Part shown: piece by piece, positions 58,001-64,000 of the stretch
Layout: every line of letters starts with the position of its first letter
Numbering within the stretch: the first letter of the stretch is position 1
DNA from: Acinetobacter sp. Marseille-Q1618
GTDB lineage: Bacteria; Pseudomonadota; Gammaproteobacteria; Pseudomonadales; Moraxellaceae
Assembly: GCF_902809855.1 (NCBI RefSeq)
Contig: NZ_CADDWJ010000001.1
Span: 806,001 to 870,000, forward strand
Reading direction: 5' to 3'
DNA length: 64,000 nt
The notes under the pieces: model-generated
Seen by the model: the letters and a program-made list of their open reading frames with translations, nothing else
What the model was told of the DNA's origin: nothing
Database searches by the model: none
Made by a program: the position numbers and the translations under genes

Positions 58001-59094
58001 GTTTGCATGAAGTCACCAAACTTATCGTTCACATCTTTCATGATGTCACCAAGTTTTTCTTGACTCACACCTACAGAGGATGAAGCAAAAGCCCATTCCT
58101 GAAATTCTTGTGTGGTTGCATTAGCAAGGCGTGACATATTTTCAATTTCACGCGCATTGCGGATTACTTCACCTGTTAATGCACCGATTTGTAAAATCAG
58201 TTCACTTGCCATGTTTGCGAGAAAGTTTCCTGCAAAACTGGTTAATACCCCAGCACCTCCACCAGGTCCTGAACCACCACCACCTGATGGTCCTCCTCCA
58301 CCGCCACCACCTGCACCAAGCCGTTGTCGCAATAAATCTAATGCAACTTTGACACGGTCAAGTGATGCACGTAATAAATTGCTCGTGGCATCAATATCAA
58401 TTGCTAAACCGCTGCTTAAGTTGCTTAGCATTGAACGTGCAAGATTAATTTGATGATTTAAATAAGTTAAATCTATCCCCAATTTTACTTTGTAGGTTTT
58501 ATTGGTTAAAACCTCTAGTCTTGTCCTTAAATTTGAGATATCTGCCTGTAGCAAACTCGGAACAACTTTAACCTTAATACCTGTTGTAAATGCCGCATTT
58601 AATCTATTTTTAATGAGTCCAATTTCAGCGGTCAGTGAAGGATTATCTAACTTGGGTTTAACTTTAATAATCTGTGCACCAAGTTGACTAAACTTTTGCT
58701 GAATCTCATGTGTATCAATATCTAAGCGGATATTTTGAATTGGCAAAGATGCTAAACGAGTTTGAATTAAACTTTCTGCTTGATTCAACTCGGAATTTAG
58801 CGATGTAGAATCAATATGTAGTTTGATCTTGGTATCATCAGCAATACTATTGATGCGCGTTCGAATCGTATCTACAGCACTATTTAAACGTTGCTGCATA
58901 TCACTCATATCAATATTCAAACTGATATCAATATTTTTAAGTGAATCACGTACACCATCAAATGCATTTTTTATGGTGTCTGCAATACGATTAATATCGA
59001 CTGCCGCAGCTTGAACTTTATCAGTTGCCTGATTCATGCCCTGACTTAATGCCTCAGTTGAGGCTGTGATTTTTACTTCAACTTCGTTAACCAT
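55054..59094 (-). CDS. Phage tape measure protein with embedded M15-type peptidase
   Basis: A 1346-residue tape measure protein. Long helical repeats fill residues 1-270, a glycine-rich linker lies near 275-300, and a PhageMin_Tail-like core follows. A D-Ala-D-Ala carboxypeptidase-like (M15) domain is embedded at about 765-875, with ligands H809 and D816 in SSQHAKGLALDF and H862 in GGHIHVSF. Coiled coils and a hydrophobic stretch near 1240-1290 complete it. It sets tail length and probably helps open peptidoglycan during DNA injection. Confidence 0.88.
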   Translation of the reverse strand: MVNEVEVKITASTEALSQGMNQATDKVQAAAVDINRIADTIKNAFDGVRDSLKNIDISLNIDMSDMQQRLNSAVDTIRTRINSIADDTKIKLHIDSTSLNSELNQAESLIQTRLASLPIQNIRLDIDTHEIQQKFSQLGAQIIKVKPKLDNPSLTAEIGLIKNRLNAAFTTGIKVKVVPSLLQADISNLRTRLEVLTNKTYKVKLGIDLTYLNHQINLARSMLSNLSSGLAIDIDATSNLLRASLDRVKVALDLLRQRLGAGGGGGGGPSGGGGSGPGGGAGVLTSFAGNFLANMASELILQIGALTGEVIRNAREIENMSRLANATTQEFQEWAFASSSVGVSQEKLGDIMKDVNDKFGDFMQTGGGEMADFFEKIAPKVGVTAKEFQGLSGPQILEKYYQTLQKANVSQAEMTFYMESIANDATLLAPLLDNNAEKLKEMSKQAHDLGVILDDEAIQATKDFQGSLGLIGSTIKGVVANVVADLAPALKQMANNFLSYLSDSKGAVDGAITTIITIFESLGGICSSVVGLIGDLWSDLTQDIGDGSLQQITFMDLVVGAMKGFATVAIGLKVGVEIAFAGIRAIITTVCQAITIAFSSVLNGFGALKETIQFGLDYLGTKFRTFGNIVSRILSFDFSGAKAAYEQGFQDLSDITDRYSSKMSTRMDWLKSDWNGGVTKSVDALSVAKDSIVNSTNDGNKQFTNLFLKNPTEIKAPTPIKPPPNTFNSNKGIGTGTKDDDKKSSSKSTESKYEPTTYSDLRIKSAEAYSGGKAHQGILDLAGLIQDKFQITRFTAFNDQYHKGTSSQHAKGLALDFTLQNPNKSGQVTNELRSMLGKNGVNAQVLDEYKDPSKRATGGHIHVSFNSQADADKYLALVKNDKVKSSKKSSSDDKYERFLEEQKRKAEQAEKERLELKYRYATEQEKVEQDLAKAIQRINDSTASTDDKSTYRIKAEQEAQAQMVEINLRALEQKQAIDEQEIQFKLDTAQRIFEIEKANIQAAFDAGRISNVEKLKLEKQLEDQMYLIKRDGLLRRLELQSARSEITGKPEGQAATTNAIVDLDHQKSISDIQTPNLMNDAQMADFEKKFGGLTSRMSSLWDQGIQAMMNGTLTWKNAMNAIYSELAAEFIQNMITAPMKKYVASMAPRLAVKLGLIKAETAAEVSGQAAQTTAVVAGEGVKTAATSTGVLTRLGIKLAGTLKSIMMSAWEAMAAAWAAMSAIPIIGPALGVAAGIAAFAGVSAIVGKVSSARGGYDIPAGVNPMTQLHEEEMVLPKQHANTIRALGKSVMGDGSIPMSQASGVSGGDINNFNFQSWDSKDLRRFMKKHGRELAGGLKGYGRNFGK

Positions 59095-59112
59095 TACTTT
59101 TCCTTAGGCGTA

Positions 59113-59134
59113 AAAAAACCACCCGAAGGTGGTT
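59113..59134 (-). terminator. Terminator behind the moron lipoprotein gene
   Basis: Arms AACCACC and GGTGGTT around CGAA, followed by a T-run on the minus strand. It lies between the lipoprotein gene and the tape measure start; coordinates are good to a few bases. Confidence 0.75.
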
Positions 59135-59194
59135 GATTGAGATATTTAAAATTATGAGAAAAAGTAACTTTTCAAAAAATTCTTTGATATATTT

Positions 59195-59983
59195 TTATTG
59201 TTTTAGTCCGTAGAACAATACAGAATTTTGCTTACCACTATTTTCACCAACTGCCATTAATGTATTATCAGATGGATCAAAATAACTTACACCATTAATC
59301 GCTTGACCAGACATGTAGCAAGGTGAAAAACCAAATACTAAATTTAATTTAAAATAAGGTGTATTTGATACAGGTGTAATATTTCCACTAAAAGTACATC
59401 CACTAGCCCCTCTTCCACTAATTTTTCCAGTAGTAGAAATATAAAGTACTGCTTTCTCAGATCCTTGCAGAATAATTGAACTTCCATTAAAAGTTCCAAC
59501 AACATCAGACATTTTCGATATTGTTTTATTAGCTTCTAGATCATATTGCGTTTTGAAAGTGTTTGTATTGGATGCATTATAGGAGATACTTCCGTTAAGA
59601 AATTTTTTAGTTTCTGCTGTTACTTCAATGCTCGGCTTATAAATGGTTTGACCTTCAAAATTGTAATCAACACTATTTGTAGATTTAAACACTGCACCTG
59701 AAGCTGCTAAGTCCCCTGAAACTACCCCTGCTATACCATTAGCATATGGTGCTGTATAAAAAAACCAATATTTATTATTTTTGTCTACCAACCCTACGAC
59801 TGATTGCCCTCGATTTGTTTCTCCTGAATACAATCCTGTTAGCTCAACTTTAGTAGATTCCCCCCCCTCAGAAGAGCCGCCACTCTGACCATTATCATTT
59901 GATGAATACGAATCGCCACCACCCCCACCACCACAGGCGGTTAAAAGAGCCGCCAATACACCCAAACTTAAAATTCTTTTCAT
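59195..59983 (-). CDS. Phage-encoded lipoprotein (moron)
   Basis: A 262-residue lipoprotein: lipobox LTAC with Cys17, then GGGGGGDSYSSNDN, a disordered tether, then a beta-rich domain with two cysteines (GCTFSG and SPCYMSG). It interrupts the tail operon between the chaperones and the tape measure and has a terminator of its own, the mark of a moron. Lipoproteins in this position may alter surface receptors or block superinfection; that role is inference. No family is recognised. Confidence 0.7.
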   Translation of the reverse strand: MKRILSLGVLAALLTACGGGGGGDSYSSNDNGQSGGSSEGGESTKVELTGLYSGETNRGQSVVGLVDKNNKYWFFYTAPYANGIAGVVSGDLAASGAVFKSTNSVDYNFEGQTIYKPSIEVTAETKKFLNGSISYNASNTNTFKTQYDLEANKTISKMSDVVGTFNGSSIILQGSEKAVLYISTTGKISGRGASGCTFSGNITPVSNTPYFKLNLVFGFSPCYMSGQAINGVSYFDPSDNTLMAVGENSGKQNSVLFYGLKQ

Positions 59984-60058
59984 TACATTTCTCGATTTTT
60001 ATGAAGTCTTGCAGACTCTAAACAAATCAATTAAAAAAATCAATCAGGGCAACCGAAG

Positions 60059-60322
60059 TCACCCCTGTGGGAATGCGCTTAACATCTCTTCCAAATCATC
60101 TTCTTCGGATTCTTCCTGTTGTTGATTTTCTTCAATTCCCATAAATGCCTCTAAAATACGACAAAGTCGCTGTACACCAATATCAGCGGGAGGAAATTTA
60201 AGGTGATACTCATTGAGTGCATATAATCTTGGCAGATCCATTTGATCACGCACATAGTCATAATCCTTACCTGTGGTGAGCACCAAGTGAGTATAAATTT
60301 CCTCCCAGTTTATTCCCCCGAC
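60059..60322 (-). CDS. Tail assembly chaperone, -1 frame extension (T domain)
   Basis: This frame has no ATG and opens only at 60322; its nearest start codon is a TTG at 60286. It encodes INWEEIYTHLVLTTGKDYDY, then a helical region and an acidic tail. It is one base back from the frame of the upstream chaperone gene, with an overlap of only about 13 bases. This is the layout of lambda G/GT, so it is probably translated by -1 frameshifting and assists tape measure packing. Confidence 0.75.
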   Translation of the reverse strand, partial: VGGINWEEIYTHLVLTTGKDYDYVRDQMDLPRLYALNEYHLKFPPADIGVQRLCRILEAFMGIEENQQQEESEEDDLEEMLSAFPQG

Positions 60323-60624
60323 TCACCGCCGTTTGAATCTTGTTTATTTTTCAAACCTGAAACTGACATGACTGCGCCCATCACTTCTTCGAGTTGGTCC
60401 ATATAAATCATATCTGAAACATCATCACGGCTGATATCAGGATAATTACGCTTCAATGATTTATGTGCAACATCAATCACAAGCCCTACATCATGGGGCT
60501 TAAATTCTTGCAGTGCAGGTAAAAGTTTTTCAACTGCTCCCAAAGATAACGGCGCAAAAACAAAAGACTGGCCATCAATGACAACAGTCGTACCACGTGG
60601 GTTTTCAACTTGATTAAATAACAT
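60310..60624 (-). CDS. Tail assembly chaperone (G-like)
   Basis: A 104-residue protein with TTVVIDGQSFVFAPLSLGAV at the N-terminus and a helical DVGLVIDVAHKSLKRNYPDIS segment, in the style of siphophage G proteins. The last codons read TCG GGG GAA TAA; the G-run before the stop is the likely slip site for the longer G-T product. It lies between the tube and tape measure genes as expected. Confidence 0.78.
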   Translation of the reverse strand: MLFNQVENPRGTTVVIDGQSFVFAPLSLGAVEKLLPALQEFKPHDVGLVIDVAHKSLKRNYPDISRDDVSDMIYMDQLEEVMGAVMSVSGLKNKQDSNGGESGE

Positions 60625-60630
60625 GAATAA

Positions 60631-61398
60631 TTACTCCGAAGTATTCCAGCGAAAGACGCGGTTAAGATCATCTGCCATGGGCTGAAACTCAAACTCTGGC
60701 AGATCGTAATCATCTTGTTTTGAACTAAAGCCGAGTTTATTACTAGTACAACGGAAGAACTCCATGCCCATGAATTTACCTTTATATTCACGCTGTAAGT
60801 TAACTGAGAATTCAGGGGTATAACCCATATCCAGGTTATTGACTAAACCTGACTTAGCACCTGCGATGGTCGCTGAATATTTAAAACTGATAAATACTAC
60901 CTTACCGACATCTGCCACAGCAAAAGTATAAGCGCCTGTAGCTTCATCTACACTGTATTGACTTGTTGCTGGTGCAGATGCAACACGCTTCAATGGAATT
61001 GCCTTAGCATCGGTTACACCCAAGTCTTTCACAAATGTACCTGCGTTTGGTACAACAGGTGTTAATGTTCCACCTGTGAGAATTTTTTCACCATTTATGG
61101 TTTGGGTAACAACGTCCATCCCACCTTCAGCAACAACCCCACCAAAGAAAATCGAGTTGAGTAATGCACCACTGATGCGACCGACAGTAGCTTTACATTT
61201 AATTGAACCTTTACCTCGTGCAGCATCTACTGCAAACTGTCCACGACCAAACAACTCTTTTAAGTCATAAGAAATATCGACCGACACTGACTGCATAACA
61301 CCAATCTCAACAGGTGTGGGATTAGCAATCGGTTGTCCATATACATCTAAAATTGGTGTGGCAAATAACTTACCTGCGCCAAATAAATATTGAGACAT
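60631..61398 (-). CDS. Major tail tube protein
   Basis: A 255-residue protein. MSQYLFGAGKLFATPILDVYG and the GVMQSVSVDISYDLKELFG block match major tail tube proteins of this siphophage group. It forms the tail tube. A terminator-like hairpin lies just upstream, between it and the tail terminator gene. Confidence 0.82.
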   Translation of the reverse strand: MSQYLFGAGKLFATPILDVYGQPIANPTPVEIGVMQSVSVDISYDLKELFGRGQFAVDAARGKGSIKCKATVGRISGALLNSIFFGGVVAEGGMDVVTQTINGEKILTGGTLTPVVPNAGTFVKDLGVTDAKAIPLKRVASAPATSQYSVDEATGAYTFAVADVGKVVFISFKYSATIAGAKSGLVNNLDMGYTPEFSVNLQREYKGKFMGMEFFRCTSNKLGFSSKQDDYDLPEFEFQPMADDLNRVFRWNTSE

Positions 61399-61425
61399 TG
61401 ATTTAGACCTCTATAAAATGAAAAA

Positions 61426-61443
61426 ACCACCTTAAGAGGTGGT
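61426..61443 (-). terminator. Terminator-like hairpin before the tail tube gene
   Basis: Arms ACCACCT (61426-61432) and AGGTGGT (61437-61443), T-run on the minus strand. It may act as an attenuator that sets tube levels. Confidence 0.65.
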
Positions 61444-61462
61444 CATAATGTAAATTAAATCA

Positions 61463-61903
61463 TTAGTTGGTGGTTAAAATTCGAATCGGGATAATTGCAA
61501 TTCCTTGTCCATCAATCATCCCCTCAACACCTTCAAAAACTTCAATCGTGCCATCGATCCAGCAATGCTCAACTAAACCGCCTAAGGTTTGGTATTCACA
61601 CATTTCAGGATATTCAGGCTTAATCGCTTCTCGAATAGCATCCAGGTAATGATTGATCTGCGAACCTATCGCTTTTTCAGAATCAGCTTCATAGATATAC
61701 AAATAAACTTCTGCAGCGAGTTCAATCTTGGCATTTAAACCTTTAACTGCATTTTCATCCTGATTGCCCTGAGTAATAAATAACGCAGGACGTTGCTCAT
61801 TAGCCACATGATTAAAATGACGTAATCTACGGCTGACTGTAACCATGCCATTGATATTGGCAAGCTGATCAAACAAAGCTTGGTAAATAGCTTCACTATT
61901 CAT
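61463..61903 (-). CDS. Tail terminator / completion protein
   Basis: A 146-residue protein with the pattern of tail terminators (EAIYQALFDQLANINGMVT, then RPALFITQG and the acidic HCWIDGTIEVFEG end). The ring it forms joins head and tail. It overlaps the HK97 gp10-like gene by 8 bases. Confidence 0.7.
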   Translation of the reverse strand: MNSEAIYQALFDQLANINGMVTVSRRLRHFNHVANEQRPALFITQGNQDENAVKGLNAKIELAAEVYLYIYEADSEKAIGSQINHYLDAIREAIKPEYPEMCEYQTLGGLVEHCWIDGTIEVFEGVEGMIDGQGIAIIPIRILTTN

Positions 61904-62375
61904 TTTTCAATCCTCGCTCAATCGCTTTTTCAATATTCTTTGGCACAATTTTACCGATCTCATCTAACGAATCTCGCATAAAACGACGTTCATCAAATTT
62001 AATTGTTCGACTGTGCGCTTTCACTAATACATCCTTTGGTGTAATAGGTTTACCAAACGCTTGTTTAATACGGCGTAAATGACTTTTGATACTCAGTGCT
62101 GCAGCTAAGCCGAACTCGTGGATAAAAACATATTTCACATACGCACCGCCAGCCGACACAATTCCTTCAAACATTTCTGCTGACTCAGTAATACGTGAAG
62201 CCAATGAACCACGTAAACGACCCGATTGGACATTTAATCGTTGCCCGCTCAGCATATCTTCTTGAATGGTTCGCTGTAGTTTTAAGGTTAATGCTGTGAT
62301 GGTCTTGCGGATCTCAGTTTTTATCTGATTGTTTTCATCATTTAAATGAATTTGTACATCAACCGAATCAACCAT
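61896..62375 (-). CDS. HK97 gp10-like head-tail protein
   Basis: A 159-residue basic protein. The RTIQEDMLSGQRLNVQSGRLRGSL segment is the mark of HK97 gp10-like/tail component families. It acts at the neck during head-tail joining. The gene order (capsid, small proteins, connector, gp10-like, terminator, tube) supports the call. Confidence 0.75.
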   Translation of the reverse strand: MVDSVDVQIHLNDENNQIKTEIRKTITALTLKLQRTIQEDMLSGQRLNVQSGRLRGSLASRITESAEMFEGIVSAGGAYVKYVFIHEFGLAAALSIKSHLRRIKQAFGKPITPKDVLVKAHSRTIKFDERRFMRDSLDEIGKIVPKNIEKAIERGLKNE

Positions 62376-62382
62376 AGATCAC

Positions 62383-62571
62383 CTAGCTTTTGGTGGTGAC
62401 AACTGCGGTTACTTTAGGCTCTTCAACATAACGAGTAAAACCCATTGGTTGTAGCGCAAAGTAAATATCTTCTTTAGCTTCAACTACACCGCTTTTTACT
62501 GGGTAGGTCTGACCAGCAATCACAATGCATGTGGATTTATATGAATCAGGCGCTTGATATTTAAATAACAT
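62383..62571 (-). CDS. Small phage hypothetical protein
   Basis: A 62-residue protein between the connector and gp10-like genes. It has a compact beta-rich look (MLFKYQAPDSYKSTCIVIAG, VEAKEDIYFALQPMGF). Its position suggests a head or neck accessory factor. No family is recognised. Confidence 0.6.
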   Translation of the reverse strand: MLFKYQAPDSYKSTCIVIAGQTYPVKSGVVEAKEDIYFALQPMGFTRYVEEPKVTAVVTTKS

Positions 62572-62580
62572 GATTTTCTC

Positions 62581-62964
62581 CTAAATAACAAAAGCACCAA
62601 CACGCAGATTGTTAGGGTTAGTGCCTTTATCATCGATTGGAATAGAGTTTTTTAATGCCAAATAGCGTTGGCCATAAATGCTTTGGTCGTAGAACGTTTC
62701 TTTTGCAGAACGCGAAAAACCAACGCTTTGTCCTGCAATCGACATATTGCTTGCATTTGAAATGGCGGTACCATTTGGATTGGCTTTTTGAACTTTTAAA
62801 ATATGTGCTGCATAAAGACCTACAGCCCGTTCTTTTAACTGTCCAAATTCCACGACCGATACCACAAGTTCCGCTTCTTCCAAAGCATCTTGGATTTCTG
62901 ATTCACTTGCATTGTAGAGCTGAGAATCTGATTTAAATCTTTCTCGGAAAGTCTGTAAGTCCAT
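62581..62964 (-). CDS. Head-tail connector (DUF4054/gp6-like)
   Basis: A 127-residue helical protein: MDLQTFRERFKSDSQLYNAS, then AVGLYAAHILKVQK and GFSRSAKETFYDQSIYGQRY. This is the DUF4054/gp6-like adaptor pattern. It binds the portal below the head. Confidence 0.78.
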   Translation of the reverse strand: MDLQTFRERFKSDSQLYNASESEIQDALEEAELVVSVVEFGQLKERAVGLYAAHILKVQKANPNGTAISNASNMSIAGQSVGFSRSAKETFYDQSIYGQRYLALKNSIPIDDKGTNPNNLRVGAFVI

Positions 62965-62974
62965 GCATCACCCA

Positions 62975-63295
62975 TTATTCTTTGGCTTGTGCGAGTTTGG
63001 CTTGCAGCTGCTCTAATGTTTCATCATCTGCATAGCTCACATCCAAAGCTTTTAACTCGGTACGTACTTTGTCGAGTTCAGGGTCTGACTTACTTGTACC
63101 TTTACGACTTGTAGCTTTACCGTCCTGCGTATCATCCACTGACAGATCACCCAACTCAAGCAAAGCCTTAAAGACTTTTCCCTTTTGCAACTTGGTCAAC
63201 TCAGCACCAGTCAGCTCAATGGTTTGACCTTTGCCGATCTGAATCCCATCAAAAGAAAAAGCGGCTTGTAAGCCGCTGTATGTAATTTTCGCCAT
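62975..63295 (-). CDS. Phage head-associated hypothetical protein
   Basis: A 106-residue protein with an N-terminal beta part (ITYSGLQAAFSFDGIQIGKGQ) and a lysine-rich helical C-terminus. Placed between capsid and connector genes, it may be a head decoration or scaffold-related factor. No family is recognised. Confidence 0.6.
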   Translation of the reverse strand: MAKITYSGLQAAFSFDGIQIGKGQTIELTGAELTKLQKGKVFKALLELGDLSVDDTQDGKATSRKGTSKSDPELDKVRTELKALDVSYADDETLEQLQAKLAQAKE

Positions 63296-63308
63296 GGTTT
63301 ATTTTTCC

Positions 63309-64000
63309 TTATTCCACATCGTAGTAACGTAATGAATCAACGCGCTTTAGATACACACCTTCATACATATAATGCCCTGGTGTGCGAATTGCATAATTGA
63401 TTGGCTGTGCTGCCAAGAACTCAAGATCATTACAACGGAAAGTAATACAGTTTGGATCACGGCGATAAATAATACTGCGGTCTGTACCCCCTACACCTTT
63501 ACCTTCCAAGTAACTTTCTGAAGTAAAGGTCATTGTTTTACCCTGCATTGCAAAGGTGTTCTTTTCCTTAATATATTCAAGGAAAGTTTTACCTGCAGAA
63601 TCAGGAACGATACGACTTGCTAAAATTGTGAACTTATTTTCAGGCATCACAAAGGTATCAGGCTGCACACTGGCATCAAACTTCGATGCGTTGGTTGCAC
63701 CTTTGATGGCTTTGTTAATATCCGCTAAAACCGCTTCAATGGTCGCTGCTGCATAATCCACAGTAGATGCAATCACTTCCACACCTGTTTGATTATAGAA
63801 ACCCAGTAAACCTGTATCAGACTCACCAAACCAAGCCACATCACTCATATGGTTTTCATATGCCAAACGCGCTGCCGTGATTTTATCTGTCGCCAATGAA
63901 ATGCCTGCACGTAATGCTGCTGCAGTTTCAAAGATCGTAGTTTCATAACCAATCACACCAACTTGGACAGTCAGCTTTACTTCGTCATATAACACTTCAG
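63309..64000 (-). CDS. Major capsid protein (DUF2184-like), 5' end beyond window
   Basis: At least 228 residues, the C-terminal part of a longer protein. The reading frame stays open through the window edge; an apparent GTG at 63995 is probably internal. GLLGFYNQTGVEV and the VMPENKFTILASRIVPDSAGKT block, followed by the IRTPGHYMYEGVYLKRVDSLRYYDVE end, match DUF2184 capsid proteins with the HK97 fold. Confidence 0.8.
   Translation of the reverse strand, partial: EVLYDEVKLTVQVGVIGYETTIFETAAALRAGISLATDKITAARLAYENHMSDVAWFGESDTGLLGFYNQTGVEVIASTVDYAAATIEAVLADINKAIKGATNASKFDASVQPDTFVMPENKFTILASRIVPDSAGKTFLEYIKEKNTFAMQGKTMTFTSESYLEGKGVGGTDRSIIYRRDPNCITFRCNDLEFLAAQPINYAIRTPGHYMYEGVYLKRVDSLRYYDVE

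Noticed and set aside
58112..58453. Proline-rich plus-strand frame opposite the tape measure gene
   Set aside because: It is the reverse reading of the glycine-rich linker of the tape measure protein.

Overview
The window is AT-rich chromosomal DNA of a gammaproteobacterium, most likely Acinetobacter. The basis is the low GC content, a UmuD-type SOS protein with the long N-terminal extension typical of Acinetobacter UmuDAb, an Acinetobacter-style TusDCBE block, DUF6776 and YnfA-type proteins, and a siphophage tail module of the kind common in Acinetobacter prophages. Species cannot be named from the sequence alone.

Layout. (1) 1-4.5 kb: gene remnants, a DUF333/I78 lipoprotein, glutathione-dependent formaldehyde dehydrogenase, a phospholipase D-family lipoprotein and a methyltransferase. 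(2) 4.6-7.1 kb: a P4-type tyrosine integrase, a CAU-anticodon tRNA and an ArsR-family regulator whose cysteine pair matches the persulfide sensors BigR/SqrR. (3) 7.2-15.4 kb: a complete type I-F cas operon read leftward, cas1-cas2/3-csy1-csy2-csy3-cas6f, with no CRISPR array beside it. (4) 15.5-40.7 kb: ordinary chromosomal genes, including a nitroreductase, fumC with a possible Fur box, a GalE-like protein lacking the catalytic lysine, tusDCBE, a UmuDAb-like protein, an ABC exporter, gcvH, ybaK, tkt, clpA/clpS, argC and metK. (5) 40.9-47.4 kb: a polymorphic-toxin locus. One full-length secreted toxin gene with its immunity gene is followed by four promoterless orphan toxin-tip cassettes, each paired with an immunity-like gene; all share the same linker, and conserved hairpins separate some of them. 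(6) 47.5-64 kb: the late half of a siphophage-type prophage, also read leftward: capsid (cut by the window edge), head-tail connectors, tail tube, frameshifted tail chaperones, a moron lipoprotein, tape measure, DUF2460/DUF2163/NlpC/tip proteins, a GDSL-esterase fiber, holin and a membrane-anchored lysin.

How the parts relate. The toxin array lies directly downstream of the lysis genes on the same strand, before a 3' gene remnant that could mark the prophage end, so it looks like prophage-borne cargo. Its logic is that of MafB, CdiA or Rhs loci: a full-length gene supplies the secretion and carrier part, and silent downstream tips can replace the active tip by recombination through the shared linker. 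The carrier part here does not match any of those three families as far as I can tell. This array is the strongest candidate for an undescribed system in the window; the array-less I-F operon is the second point of interest.
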